Numbered from the stretch's first letter, positions 7,379 through 16,087 are shown. The stretch: DNA of 64,000 nucleotides from Aldehydirespirator sp965203575 (GCA_965203575.1 OZ241894.1:1736001-1800000); one strand, 5' to 3'. Notes: generated from the sequence alone by a model not told the origin. Numbers and translations: made by a program.

Positions 7379-8362
7379 TCAGCGAAGGATCCGGCCCCTG
7401 AGGTCGTCTATCCAGGCGGCCGCCTTGCGCACCTCCACCTGGTTCATCACGTGGTCGTGGTGGTCGGCGGAGGCCGACGGGTAGGAGCCGAGGAACTTCA
7501 CCCGGCTGGTCTTCATGTTGAGGTTGCGCAGCGCGTCGGCCACCACCTCGTCGGCGATATGGCCCTCGCAGTCCAGCAGAAAGCAGTACTGGCCCAGGCT
7601 GGCCTTGGTGGGACGGCTCTGGAGGCTGGTCAGGTTGATGGCCCGGGCCGCGAACTCACCGAGGATGCCGATGAGCGAGCCCGGCACGTCGGAGCGCTGG
7701 TAGACGACCATGCTCGTCTTGTCGTGGCCGGTCGGCGCGGCGATGACATCGGCCCCGACCAGCACGAAGCGGGTCTGATTGTCGGCGTGGTCGGCGATGT
7801 CGGCGGCCAGCACCTCCAGCCCGTACACCTCCGCCGAGCGCAGCGGCGCGATGGCCGCGGTGGTGCGGTCGCCCACCTCGGCCAGGCTGCGGGCCGCGTC
7901 CGCGGTCGAGTTGGCCGCCTCGAACACCGCGGCCGGGAGATGGGTGGCCAGGTACTCGCGGCACTGGGCGTGGGCCACCGGATAGGACCGGATCCGCTCC
8001 ACCGACTCCAGCGCCATGCCCGGAGGGCCCAGCAGGTTCAGGTTGACGTCGATGATCACCTCGCGCTGGATGAACAGGTCGGTGTCGAAGGCCAGCGCGT
8101 CGAGGGTGGCCGTCACCGACCCCTCGATCATGTTCTCGATGGCCACCAGGCCCAGGTCGACCTCACCGCTGCTGACCGCCCTCAGCACGTCGATGATCGA
8201 GTTGATGGGGCGGTGGTTCATGGCGGCCAGGTCGGGCTGGGAATAGATGGCCTGCTCGGTGAACGTCCCCGGTGGACCCAGGTAACCGACCGTCAGATTG
8301 CGCGACTCTCCGAGCTGCCCCATCCACCGCAGGGTACGGCCGACGGAGGAGATCAGCGCCAT
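7379..8362 (-). CDS. pheA: Prephenate dehydratase
   Basis: Converts prephenate to phenylpyruvate in phenylalanine synthesis, acting in the cytosol. The 327-residue protein has the usual two-domain layout. The catalytic PDT domain begins at about residue 24 with GYLGPPGTFTEQA, contains GLVAIENMIEGSV, and ends with the catalytic NQTRF motif (TRF). A C-terminal ACT domain follows (VPGSLIGILGEFA), with LQSRPTK in place of the usual ESRP phenylalanine-binding motif, so feedback control by Phe is likely. There is no chorismate mutase part, as in other actinobacteria. ATG 8362 is used; ATG 8323 (MGQLGES) would remove 13 residues and still leave the domain intact. It stands alone, divergent from the MBL hydrolase. 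Confidence 0.93.
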   Translation of the reverse strand: MALISSVGRTLRWMGQLGESRNLTVGYLGPPGTFTEQAIYSQPDLAAMNHRPINSIIDVLRAVSSGEVDLGLVAIENMIEGSVTATLDALAFDTDLFIQREVIIDVNLNLLGPPGMALESVERIRSYPVAHAQCREYLATHLPAAVFEAANSTADAARSLAEVGDRTTAAIAPLRSAEVYGLEVLAADIADHADNQTRFVLVGADVIAAPTGHDKTSMVVYQRSDVPGSLIGILGEFAARAINLTSLQSRPTKASLGQYCFLLDCEGHIADEVVADALRNLNMKTSRVKFLGSYPSASADHHDHVMNQVEVRKAAAWIDDLRGRILR

Positions 8363-8377
8363 TTCAGTTGCCCGTTA

Positions 8378-8440
8378 GAGGCCGAGCCGTGCGAGGCCGT
8401 GGCCCGGGCGGCCCGTGAGCGCAGCGAACAAGAGCGGGAA
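8378..8440 (+). repeat. Dispersed intergenic repeat, copy A
   Basis: One of six copies of a roughly 45-65 bp repeat. The core reads CGGCCCGTGAGCGCAGCG and is preceded by a GGCCG/CGGCC pair able to form a short stem. Here it fills the space between the divergent pheA start and the MBL start, with its AAGAGCGGG end nearest the MBL gene at 8456. Other copies are at 9189, 15994, 16046, 31138 and 32571. Confidence 0.8.
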
Positions 8441-8455
8441 ATAGGGTGATGGACC

Positions 8456-9166
8456 GTGGACGACCGGCTCTACTTCCGCCAGCTGCTGTCGGGGCGCGAC
8501 TTCGCGGTGGACGACGGGCTGGCCCAACAGATGGTCAACTTCGTCTACGCCATCGGCGACCGCGCCACCGGCCAGGCCGTGCTCGTCGATCCCGCCTACG
8601 ACACTCACGGACTCATCGATCTGCTGGAAGCAGACGGCATGGCTTGCACCGGCGTGCTGGCTACCCACTACCACCCCGACCATGTGGGCGGCCACATGAT
8701 GGGGATCACCATCGAGGGCATCAGCCGACTGCTGGAGCGGGTGTCGGTGCCGATCCACGTGCAGGCCGAGGAGGCCGATCTCGTCAAGAAGGTGACCGGC
8801 GTGGACGATGACTGCCTGGTCAGCCACGCCTCCGGCGATGTGGTGATGGTGGGGGCCGTAGCCGTCGAGCTCATCGCCACGCCCGGGCACACCCCCGGCA
8901 GCCAGTGCTTCCTGGTGGATGGCCGCCTGGTGGCCGGCGACACCCTCTTCCTCGAGGGATGCGGCCGTATGGACCTACCGGGCTCGGACCCGGCCCAGAT
9001 GTACGAGAGCCTCACCACCCGGCTGGCCCGGGTGCCCGACGAAGCGGTGCTGTACCCCGGGCACCGCTACTCGGTGGAGTCGTCGGCCACCATGGGCATC
9101 ACCCGCGAGCGCAACTACGTGTTCCGGCCCACCAGCCGCGAGCAGTGGCTGGCCGCCTTCGCCTGA
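8456..9166 (+). CDS. MBL-fold metallo-hydrolase (glyoxalase II-like)
   Basis: A 236-residue metallo-beta-lactamase-fold hydrolase of the glyoxalase II/persulfide dioxygenase-like branch. The metal site is complete: THYHPDHVGGH supplies HxHxDH, GHTPGS supplies the next His, GDTLF the bridging Asp and YPGHRYS the last His. Likely reactions are hydrolysis of thioesters such as S-lactoylglutathione-type adducts (in actinobacteria probably mycothiol or another thiol), or sulfur dioxygenation; the sequence alone does not decide. The start is GTG 8456, just after repeat copy A, and the gene is followed by repeat copy B in reverse orientation. Confidence 0.85.
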   Translation: MDDRLYFRQLLSGRDFAVDDGLAQQMVNFVYAIGDRATGQAVLVDPAYDTHGLIDLLEADGMACTGVLATHYHPDHVGGHMMGITIEGISRLLERVSVPIHVQAEEADLVKKVTGVDDDCLVSHASGDVVMVGAVAVELIATPGHTPGSQCFLVDGRLVAGDTLFLEGCGRMDLPGSDPAQMYESLTTRLARVPDEAVLYPGHRYSVESSATMGITRERNYVFRPTSREQWLAAFA

Positions 9167-9188
9167 CCTCTGCGCCCGGCCTCTGACG

Positions 9189-9250
9189 CCCGCTCTTGTT
9201 CGCTTGGCTCACGGGCCGCTCGGGCCACGGCCTCGCTGCGCTCGGCCTCT
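9189..9250 (-). repeat. Dispersed intergenic repeat, copy B (reverse)
   Basis: This reverse-strand copy fills the gap between the convergent MBL and FAD-oxidoreductase genes and overlaps the oxidoreductase stop codon (9249-9251). It is the only copy not placed directly before a start codon. It keeps the full left part (GAGGCCGAGCG), but reads GAGCCAAGCG where most copies read GAGCGCAGCG. Confidence 0.8.
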
Positions 9251-10712
9251 AGACCCAGGGGCAGTTCGAGTTGCGGTCGCCGAAGGTGGCGCCGGTGCGG
9301 TAGCGGTCGAGGGTGAACGGCTTGAGCTCGTCGGGCTTGTCGCCGTGCACCATCATCTGGGCGGTCAGCTTGCCCACGCCGATCATCTTGAACCCGTGGT
9401 TGGAGTCGGCGATCACCCAGGCGTTGCTGCCCAGGTAGTCGAACACGGGCACGTTGTCGGGTGTGAACGCGCCTATCCCGCCGTTGCGGCGCTCCTTGAA
9501 GAACGGCCGCAGGTTCTCCAGGCGCTTGAACAGCATGCCCAGCGTGGCGCAGTAGTAGTCGGCGAACCACTCCTCGGCCTGGTACTGGTCGTTCAGGTGG
9601 CCGTACGGCTCGACCGCCGCCCTCGGCCCGATCTTCACCGGGATGGTCCCGCCCTGCAGGCCGGGGGCGCCGACCCGCTCCGCGGCGTAGCGGACATAGG
9701 AGTAGAAGTGGTCCTTGAGGAACCGGCCGTCCTCGGAGTACACCGGCGTGTTCATCAACTCCACGTGCAGGACCGGCGAGTCCCGGTGCTGGGCGGTGCG
9801 GAAGTCGACGCCCTCGGGCAGCATCACCTCGCCCTCCAGCAAACGCCAGTAGGTCCACATGTCCATCTGCTCCTCGACGTGGCCGTCGGGGTAGAGCACG
9901 TCCAGGTGGGAGGGTCCGCCCAGCCACTCCCAGTGCTCGGGCGTCCAGGCGCCCACCCCCACCACGACCTGGTCACAGGAGATGGAACCCTGGTCGGTCT
10001 CGACCGCGGTCACCGAGCCCGAGGCGTCGAGGGTGTAGCCGGTCACGGTGGCGCCGTACACCCGCTGCACGCCCCACTGCCGGCACTTCTGGTCCAGTCC
10101 CCACACCGCCATGTGGGTGCCCGCATACCCGGATCGATGCTCGTGCAGCACCACGTCGCAGTTCTCGGTCTTGAAGTCGGGCCACAGGTTGGTGAGGAAG
10201 GCCTTGGCCTCGGTGCCGGTGTAGACGTCGGACGGGTACCCGCTGGCCGCCTGCGACGCCTGCAGCTTCAGGTAGTCGTCGATCTGGTTCGACTCGCCCA
10301 CCGACACGTACCCGACCTGCTGGAAGCCGAAGTTCACCGGGTCGGACTCCCACACCTCGACGCTGGCTCGCAGGATGGCGTGGAGCGGGCCGGTCATGTA
10401 CATGTTGCGGATGCAGCCGCAGGCCAGACCGGTGGCGCCCGCGCCCGGTCCCTGCTTGTCGATCAGCACGACGTCGGAACCAGAGCCCTTCCCGGTGCGC
10501 TCCAGGTACATGGCCAGGTGGTAGGCGCTCGACAGCCCGTGCACGCCCGCGCCGACCACCACGAACCGGGCGCTCGGCGGCAGGCGCACCGCGTCGAACA
10601 CCGGGATGACGGCCGGGTTCACCGCTTGGCCGGAGACCTCGGGGGGCAGGGGCCGGTTGGCGAACGGGTACCACTGGTTGTGCTCGGTGGGGTTGGGGAT
10701 GTCGATGGTCAT
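9249..10712 (-). CDS. FAD-dependent amine oxidoreductase (DAO family)
   Basis: A 487-residue flavoprotein of the D-amino-acid oxidase/sarcosine-dimethylglycine dehydrogenase superfamily. A Rossmann motif GAGVHGLSSAY at about residues 52-62 binds FAD, and the C-terminal NSNHGFKMIGVGK segment is the usual flavin-contact end. These enzymes oxidise secondary or N-methyl amines, often as demethylases. It is the last gene of the minus-strand hut run, 22 bases after hutI, so it is probably co-transcribed with histidine degradation genes. A role on an N-methylated or otherwise modified histidine or imidazole is possible, but this is inference from position only. It lacks the extra folate-binding domain of dimethylglycine dehydrogenases. 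Confidence 0.85.
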   Translation of the reverse strand: MTIDIPNPTEHNQWYPFANRPLPPEVSGQAVNPAVIPVFDAVRLPPSARFVVVGAGVHGLSSAYHLAMYLERTGKGSGSDVVLIDKQGPGAGATGLACGCIRNMYMTGPLHAILRASVEVWESDPVNFGFQQVGYVSVGESNQIDDYLKLQASQAASGYPSDVYTGTEAKAFLTNLWPDFKTENCDVVLHEHRSGYAGTHMAVWGLDQKCRQWGVQRVYGATVTGYTLDASGSVTAVETDQGSISCDQVVVGVGAWTPEHWEWLGGPSHLDVLYPDGHVEEQMDMWTYWRLLEGEVMLPEGVDFRTAQHRDSPVLHVELMNTPVYSEDGRFLKDHFYSYVRYAAERVGAPGLQGGTIPVKIGPRAAVEPYGHLNDQYQAEEWFADYYCATLGMLFKRLENLRPFFKERRNGGIGAFTPDNVPVFDYLGSNAWVIADSNHGFKMIGVGKLTAQMMVHGDKPDELKPFTLDRYRTGATFGDRNSNCPWV

Positions 10713-10734
10713 TGCTTCTCCTATGGATTCGGGT

Positions 10735-11913
10735 TCAAGTCTGGCTGCCGGCGGGCTGGAGGCGGTAGTCGGCCCCCAGAGTCCGCCAGATCAACGGGAC
10801 GCCCGGCCGGTAGGCGAGGTGGTGCCGGCTGGGAGCGTCGAGGATGGTCATGTGGGCCGGCCCGCCGGGGGTGATCCGGCCCACGTCGTTGCGTCGCAGC
10901 GCGGCCGCGCCGCCGGTGGTGACCGCGGCCACGGCCTCGTCGACGGTCATGCCCATGTCGCGCACGGCCAGCGCCATGCAGAACGACAGCGAGCTCGTGT
11001 AGCTCGATCCGGGGTTGCAGTTCGAGGCGATGGCCACCCGGACGCCGGCGTCTATGGCCCGCCGGGCGTCGGGGTAGGGCTGGCGGGTCGAGAAGTCGGT
11101 GGCCGGCAGGAACGTGGCCACGGTGTCGCTGGCCGCCAGGGCCTCGATGTCGTCGTCGGAGAGGTAGGTGCAGTGGTCCACAGAGGCGCAGCCCATCTCC
11201 ACACCCAGCTGCACGCCCGGCCCGTGGCCGAGCTGGTTGGCGTGGAGCCGCAGGCCCAGCCCGGCATCCCGGCCGGCGGTGAGCACGGCCCGGGACTGGT
11301 CGGCGTCGAAGGCCCCGGTCTCGCAGAACACGTCGATCCAGCGGACGCGGTCTCGGACCGCGGCCAGCATCGGCCCGCACACCAGCTCGACGTAGTCGTC
11401 GGCGCGCCCCTGATACTCGCTGGGCACCAGGTGGGCGCCCAGGAAGGTGGCCTCCGGCGTGGCTTCGGCGGCCAGCGAGGCCAGCTCGGTCTCGGAGTCC
11501 ACCGACAGCCCGTAGCCGGTCTTGATCTCGACGGTGGTGCTGCCGGCCCGGTGCACCTCGGCCAGGCGACTGTCGAGCGCGGTCTCGAGCCCGATCCGGC
11601 CGGCGTTCCGGGTGGCGTCGGTCGTGGCCCGGATACCGCCCCCGTCGTAGGGCTCGCCGGCCATTCGCCGGCTGAACTCCTCGGCCCGGTCGCCCGCGAA
11701 CACCAGGTGGGTGTGCGAATCCACGAACCCGGGCAGCACGCACCGGCCGCCGGCGTCGAAGCGCTCGTCGGCGGCAGCCCCGGCCGGCCCCACCGCCACC
11801 ACGGTGTCGCCGTCCATCACCACCGAGGCGTCGTCCACGACTCCGAGCGGGCCCTTCCCGAGAGCGGGGTCGTTGGTGACCAGCTCGGCGATGTTGTCGA
11901 TCACCAGCGTCAT
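10735..11913 (-). CDS. hutI: Imidazolonepropionase
   Basis: Hydrolyses 4-imidazolone-5-propionate to N-formimidoyl-L-glutamate, the third step of histidine degradation. It is an amidohydrolase-fold metalloenzyme: DSHTHLVFAGDRAEEF carries the metal-binding HxH, VEIKTGYGLS and HANQLG follow, then DHCTYLSDDD, and ASNCNPGSS closes the active site. ATG 11913 (MTLVIDNIAELV) is the start; the frame extends upstream into hutF in a meaningless reading. About 392 residues is the usual family length. It lies 46 bases after hutF, a gap that contains a copy of the last bases of hutF. Confidence 0.95.
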   Translation of the reverse strand: MTLVIDNIAELVTNDPALGKGPLGVVDDASVVMDGDTVVAVGPAGAAADERFDAGGRCVLPGFVDSHTHLVFAGDRAEEFSRRMAGEPYDGGGIRATTDATRNAGRIGLETALDSRLAEVHRAGSTTVEIKTGYGLSVDSETELASLAAEATPEATFLGAHLVPSEYQGRADDYVELVCGPMLAAVRDRVRWIDVFCETGAFDADQSRAVLTAGRDAGLGLRLHANQLGHGPGVQLGVEMGCASVDHCTYLSDDDIEALAASDTVATFLPATDFSTRQPYPDARRAIDAGVRVAIASNCNPGSSYTSSLSFCMALAVRDMGMTVDEAVAAVTTGGAAALRRNDVGRITPGGPAHMTILDAPSRHHLAYRPGVPLIWRTLGADYRLQPAGSQT

Positions 11914-11985
11914 GGCGCGGTGGCCTCCGAGACGGTCCGGATGGAATGGAGCGCGCCCGTCATGGCGCGGTGGCCTCCGAGACGG
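11908..11985. repeat. 28-bp perfect direct repeat at the hutF/hutI junction
   Basis: The same 28 bases occur at 11908-11935 and 11958-11985, offset by exactly 50. The second copy is the 3' end of hutF, including its stop codon; the first spans the start codon of hutI. The pair looks like a short local duplication of the hutF tail into the hutI leader, giving hutI its present ATG. Confidence 0.75.
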
Positions 11986-13327
11986 CCGAGGCGAGTTCGG
12001 CTGCGACATTGATGGTGGTGTGCAGCCCGCCGCGGACGACGGTCTTGCCGCCCACCACCAGGTGGTGCACGTCGGCACTGGTGGCCGCGAAGATCGCGGT
12101 GGCCAGCAGGTTGCCGGCGCCGGCTCCGGCCAGCCGGACCGAGTCGAGGCCCACCGTGGTGAAGTCGGCCAGCGCGCCGGGCTCCAGCGTGCCGCCGTCG
12201 CCCCACCCGAGGGCCTGATAGCCGCCCGCGGTCGCCATCGCGGCCAGAGCCTCCACGTCGAAGACCCCCCGCCGGTGGGTGGCTGCCCGCTGGTCGAGTT
12301 CGACGGCGCGAGCCTCGGCGAGGATGTCCACCACCGCATGGGAGTCGGATCCCAGGCACAGCGATGCCCCGGCTGTCGCCAGAGCGGTGCTCGGCCCGAT
12401 GCCGTCGGCGAGGTCGTGCTCGGTTGTCGGGCACAGGCAGCAGTGCGACCCGGTCTCGGTGATGAGGGCCACGTCGTGGGGGGCGGCATGGGTGGCGTGG
12501 ACCAGCGTCGTGCCGGGGCCGAGCCCGCCCGCCCGCGCGATCACTTCCGTAGGGGTCCGGTCGTGAACCTGCTGGCACTGCTCGTTCTCGGCGGGCTGCT
12601 CCGAGGCGTGGAAGTGCAGCGGGGCGCCGCGCTCTCGAGCCCAGTCCGCGGCCAGCTTGATCGAGGTCGGGTCGACGGCCCGGACCGAGTGCACCGCCGC
12701 ACCGACTCTCGCGGCCGGACCGGACACCGCTGCGGCCAGCCCGTCGACCCGCTCCGCCCAGAGGTCGGCGCTGCCGTCGCTGAACCGGGCCTGCTCCGGG
12801 CGCAACGGCTCGTAGCCGCGATCAGACGCGGGGTCGAGCCCGCCGTGGAGGTACAGGGTGTCGAGCAGGGTCAGACGGATGCCGACGTCGCGGGCCGCGG
12901 CCGCCACCGCCGCTGCCATGGCCCGGGGATCGTCATAGGGGCTCCCGTCGGGGCGATGGTGGACGTAGTGGAACTCCCCCACGACGCCGACGCCGGCCAG
13001 AGCCATCTCCGCGAACACCGCCCGGGCCAGCCGGTAGTAGCGGTCGGGATCGAGACGGGCCGCGACCCGGTACATGAGATCGCGCCAGGTCCAGAACGAG
13101 CCCGGTCCGGCATGGGTGCGCCCTCGCAGCGCTCGGTGGAAGGCGTGACTGTGCGCGTTGGCCAGAGCCGGAAGCGTCAGGCCTCTCAAGGGAACAGCCC
13201 GTTCCGGCCGGGGGTGCACGCCGGCAAGGACGTCGACGATGCGGTCGCCGTCGACGGTGATGGCCACTCCCCGCTCCGGGCGCTCGCCTCCCAGCCAGGC
13301 CAACTCGCACCAGTACTGCACTGTCAC
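11960..13327 (-). CDS. hutF: Formimidoylglutamate deiminase
   Basis: Converts N-formimidoyl-L-glutamate to N-formyl-L-glutamate plus ammonia. Amidohydrolase-fold signatures are visible: LANAHSHAFHRALRG (metal HxH), FHASEQPAENEQC, VHATHA and GSDSHAVVD. The start is placed at GTG 13327, which overlaps the stop of the 47-residue ORF in a GTGA arrangement; the frame stays open further upstream, but the residues there do not resemble HutF. The protein is then 455 residues. HutF implies the route through N-formylglutamate, which needs HutG (N-formylglutamate amidohydrolase); no hutG is found in this window. It is co-oriented and coupled with hutU upstream and hutI downstream. Confidence 0.93.
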   Translation of the reverse strand: MTVQYWCELAWLGGERPERGVAITVDGDRIVDVLAGVHPRPERAVPLRGLTLPALANAHSHAFHRALRGRTHAGPGSFWTWRDLMYRVAARLDPDRYYRLARAVFAEMALAGVGVVGEFHYVHHRPDGSPYDDPRAMAAAVAAAARDVGIRLTLLDTLYLHGGLDPASDRGYEPLRPEQARFSDGSADLWAERVDGLAAAVSGPAARVGAAVHSVRAVDPTSIKLAADWARERGAPLHFHASEQPAENEQCQQVHDRTPTEVIARAGGLGPGTTLVHATHAAPHDVALITETGSHCCLCPTTEHDLADGIGPSTALATAGASLCLGSDSHAVVDILAEARAVELDQRAATHRRGVFDVEALAAMATAGGYQALGWGDGGTLEPGALADFTTVGLDSVRLAGAGAGNLLATAIFAATSADVHHLVVGGKTVVRGGLHTTINVAAELASAVSEATAP

Positions 13328-13467
13328 GACCCGACGCTCATGCGTTCGGCAAGTCGGGTGATGCGTTCGATGAAGGCGTCGCGGTGGTGCCGCTCGAACT
13401 CTTCCCAGGTGCACAGGGTGGCCGGGTCGGCCCGATCGAACAGATGTCCCGCACGGTCATCGTTCAT
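13324..13467 (-). CDS. 47-residue hypothetical protein coupled between hutU and hutF
   Basis: Not recognised. The ORF starts at ATG 13467 inside an ATGA overlap with the hutU stop and ends at 13324 in a GTGA overlap with the hutF start. Overlap at both ends suggests translational coupling and argues that it is a real gene. The protein is charged and helical (WEEFERHHRDAFIERITRLA), with one Cys (position 19) and no signal or membrane segment. It could be a small regulator or subunit of the hut enzymes, or a remnant of a larger domain once attached to HutF or HutU. Coordinates and overlaps are seen; function is unknown. Confidence 0.6.
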   Translation of the reverse strand: MNDDRAGHLFDRADPATLCTWEEFERHHRDAFIERITRLAERMSVGS

Positions 13468-15155
13468 CCAGCCGGGTGTGCTGGTGCGGGAATGTCCACG
13501 CCGCGGTCGGCGGCCACCTCCCAGGCCCGGTCGTAGCCGGCGTCGGCGTGGCGCATCACCCCGGTGGCCGGATCGTTGAGCAGCACCCGCTCCAACTTCT
13601 GCGCACCCAGGTCGGTCCCGTCGGCCACGCTCACCTGACCGGCGTGGATCGACCGGCCGATGCCTACCCCGCCACCGTGGTGGATGCTCACCCAGGACGC
13701 CCCCGAGGATGTGTTGACCAGCGCGTTGAGCAGGGGCCAGTCGGCGATGGCGTCGCTGCCGTCGAGCATGTCCTCGGTCTCGCGGTAGGGCGACGCCACC
13801 GAGCCCGAGTCGAGGTGGTCGCGCCCGATGACGATGGGTGCGGTCAGCTCGCCGGAGCGGACCATCTCGTTGAACCGCAGCCCAAGCCGGTGTCGCTCCC
13901 CGTAGCCGAGCCAGCAGATGCGGGCGGGCAGGCCCTGGAACTCGACCCGCTCCGCGGCCAGGGTGATCCAGCGCTTGAGGCCCTCGTCGGTGGGGAACTC
14001 CTCGAGCACGGCCCGGTCGGTGGCCGCGATGTCGGCCGGGTCGCCCGACAGGGCCACCCAGCGGAACGGCCCCTTTCCCTCGCAGAACAGTGGCCGGATG
14101 TAGGCGGGCAGGAAGCCCGGGTAGTCGAAGGCGCGCTCGCAGCCGCCGAGGGCGGCCTCGGCTCTCAGGCTGTTGCCGTAGTCGAACACCTCGGCGCCGG
14201 CGTCGGCGAAGCCCACCATGGCCTCGACGTGGGTGGCCATGGCCGCCCGGGCCCGGCGGATGAGCTCGTCGGGCTGGCTGCGGCCCATCTCGTCGGCGGC
14301 TTCGGGGGTCAGGTCGTTGGGGACGTAGGTCAGCGGGTCGTGGGCCGAGGTCTGGTCGGTGACGATGTCGGCCGGTACTCCGTCGGCCAGCAGGCGGGGC
14401 ACGATGTCGGCCGCGTTGCCGACCAGTCCCACCGACTGCGGCAGGCGAGCCCGGCGCGCCTCGGTGCAGCGGCGCAGCGCGTCGGTGTAGTCGTCGGCGA
14501 CCACGTCGAGGTACCGGGTCTCGACCCGCCGGGCGGCCCGCACCGGATCAACGTCGATGCACAGGGCGACCCCCTCGTTCATGGTGATGGCCAGCGGCTG
14601 GGCGCCGCCCATCCCGCCCAGTCCGGCCGTCACGGTGAGGGTTCCCGCCAGCGATCCGCCGAACCGCTTGCGGGCGATGGCTGCGAAGCACTCGTAGGTG
14701 CCCTGGAGGATCCCCTGGGTGCCGATGTAGATCCATGAGCCCGCCGTCATCTGGCCGAACATGGTCAACCCGAGATGCTCGAGCCGCCTGAATTCGTCCC
14801 ATGTGCCCCATTCGGGGACGAGGTTGGAGTTGGCGATGAGGACTCTGGGAGCCCACTGGTGGGTTCGCAGCACGCCCACCGGCTTGCCTGACTGCACCAG
14901 CAGGGTCTCGTCGCCGGCGAGGTCGGTCAGGGCCCGGATCATGGCGTGGTAGGCGTTCCAGGATCGCGCCGCTCGGCCGGTGCCGCCGTAGACCACGAGG
15001 TCGTCCGGACGCTCGGCCACATCGGGATCGAGATTGTTCTGCAACATCCGGAAGGCGGCTTCCTGGGGCCAACCGCGGCACGTCAGCGCGGTGCCAGTGG
15101 GGGCTCGCACCCCGCCTGGAGGAGCGCCCGATGTGTGCTGCGGGGAAGCGGGCAT
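13464..15155 (-). CDS. hutU: Urocanate hydratase
   Basis: Hydrates urocanate to 4-imidazolone-5-propionate using tightly bound NAD as an electrophile. The sequence is typical throughout: NNLDPDVAERPDDLVVYGGTGRAARSW near the start, AGLGGMGGAQPLA for the dinucleotide-binding loop, DQTSAHDPL, and ICWLGYGERHR. The start is ATG 15155 (MPASPQH), giving 563 residues, the normal family length. It heads the minus-strand run hutU, 47-aa ORF, hutF, hutI, FAD oxidoreductase, and is divergent from the IclR regulator, which very likely controls it. Confidence 0.96.
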   Translation of the reverse strand: MPASPQHTSGAPPGGVRAPTGTALTCRGWPQEAAFRMLQNNLDPDVAERPDDLVVYGGTGRAARSWNAYHAMIRALTDLAGDETLLVQSGKPVGVLRTHQWAPRVLIANSNLVPEWGTWDEFRRLEHLGLTMFGQMTAGSWIYIGTQGILQGTYECFAAIARKRFGGSLAGTLTVTAGLGGMGGAQPLAITMNEGVALCIDVDPVRAARRVETRYLDVVADDYTDALRRCTEARRARLPQSVGLVGNAADIVPRLLADGVPADIVTDQTSAHDPLTYVPNDLTPEAADEMGRSQPDELIRRARAAMATHVEAMVGFADAGAEVFDYGNSLRAEAALGGCERAFDYPGFLPAYIRPLFCEGKGPFRWVALSGDPADIAATDRAVLEEFPTDEGLKRWITLAAERVEFQGLPARICWLGYGERHRLGLRFNEMVRSGELTAPIVIGRDHLDSGSVASPYRETEDMLDGSDAIADWPLLNALVNTSSGASWVSIHHGGGVGIGRSIHAGQVSVADGTDLGAQKLERVLLNDPATGVMRHADAGYDRAWEVAADRGVDIPAPAHPAG

Positions 15156-15188
15156 CGCGAACCTTGTCTGGTAGGGGCGGGTTGCCGG

Positions 15189-15217
15189 TTGCACGGTACC
15201 GGCTCCGGGCCTATTCT
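15189..15217 (+). promoter_or_regulatory. Promoter of the IclR gene (leaderless)
   Basis: TTGCAC at 15189-15194 and TATTCT at 15212-15217 are separated by 17 bases. The ATG at 15224 comes only 6 bases after the -10, so the mRNA would begin at or next to the start codon. It lies in the 68-base gap to the divergent hutU, so the regulator and hutU probably share control DNA. Confidence 0.6.
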
Positions 15218-15223
15218 GTCAAT

Positions 15224-15973
15224 ATGCAGCAAAAAGTTTCAGAAAATGAAAAACAACTGTCTACGGGCCAGACCGCCTCTCCGCTGCACAGGTCGCGCTC
15301 CGCGGGGCGGGTGCTGGATCTGCTGGACACCGTGATCACCGAGGGCGCGCTCAGTCTCACCGCGGCTGCGAGCCGGACGGGCATGCCGACGAGCACGGCT
15401 CTGCGCCACCTGCGGGTCCTGACCGAACGCGGTTATCTCGTCAAGGACGGCATCGGGATCTACTCCGTCGGGCCCTCGTTCGTGCGCACCGCCCTGGCCT
15501 CGCTGCAGTCGGGCCCCTACGCCCGGCTGACCGCGGCGGCCCGCCCCGAACTCGAGCGTCTGGTCGAGGCCACCGAGGAGTCCGCCTACCTGGCCGTGCG
15601 CGACGGCAACGAGGCGGTCTACATCGACACCGTCGAGGGCCGCCGGGCCATCCGCCACGTCGGCTGGGTGGGCCGGTCGGTCCCGATCGGCGGCACAGCC
15701 GTCGGCGAGGCCCTGTCCGCCGCCGCGCTGGTGCCGCCCACCCGCCCCGCGCCCATCTTCAACACCGGAGCCATCGAGCCCGATGTGACCGCGGTCTGCG
15801 CGCCGGTCCACGGCCCGGCGGGTCCGATCGCGGCTCTGTCGGTGCTCGGCCCGGCCGACCGGCTCACCGGCCGCCGCCTCCAGACCGCGGCCGCCGCAGT
15901 AGTGGAGGCAGCCGTCGTGACGGCGCGGGGCCTCTCGTCGCCGGAGGCCGAGCGGGCAGGCGGCATTCCATGA
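15224..15973 (+). CDS. IclR-family regulator of histidine degradation
   Basis: A 249-residue IclR-family protein: an N-terminal winged helix (RVLDLLDTVI, then MPTSTALRHLRVLTERGYL) and a C-terminal ligand-binding domain (EESAYLAVRDGNEAVYID, VGRSVPIGGTAVGEAL). IclR proteins usually bind an aromatic or pathway metabolite and repress or activate adjacent genes. Its position between hutU (divergent) and hutH (downstream, same strand) makes it the likely hut regulator, with urocanate or histidine as candidate signal; this is inference. The ATG at 15224 fits a leaderless promoter; the open frame further upstream overlaps that promoter and is not used. Confidence 0.88.
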   Translation: MQQKVSENEKQLSTGQTASPLHRSRSAGRVLDLLDTVITEGALSLTAAASRTGMPTSTALRHLRVLTERGYLVKDGIGIYSVGPSFVRTALASLQSGPYARLTAAARPELERLVEATEESAYLAVRDGNEAVYIDTVEGRRAIRHVGWVGRSVPIGGTAVGEALSAAALVPPTRPAPIFNTGAIEPDVTAVCAPVHGPAGPIAALSVLGPADRLTGRRLQTAAAAVVEAAVVTARGLSSPEAERAGGIP

Positions 15974-15993
15974 GCATCGTGGCCGTGCCATCA

Positions 15994-16087
15994 GTGAGGC
16001 CATGGGCCCGAGCGGCCCGTGAGCGCAGCGAGCAAGAGCGGGAGTCACGGCCCGAGCGGCCCGTGAGCGCAGCGAGCAAGAGCGGGC
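15994..16087 (+). repeat. Dispersed intergenic repeat, tandem copies C1 and C2
   Basis: Two head-to-tail copies (15994-16043 and 16046-16087) separate the IclR stop from hutH. Both contain the core CGGCCCGTGAGCGCAGCG, followed by AGCAAGAGCGGG instead of AACAAGAGCGGG. They share that variant, so they are probably a recent local duplication. The hutH ribosome-binding site begins a few bases after C2. Confidence 0.85.
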
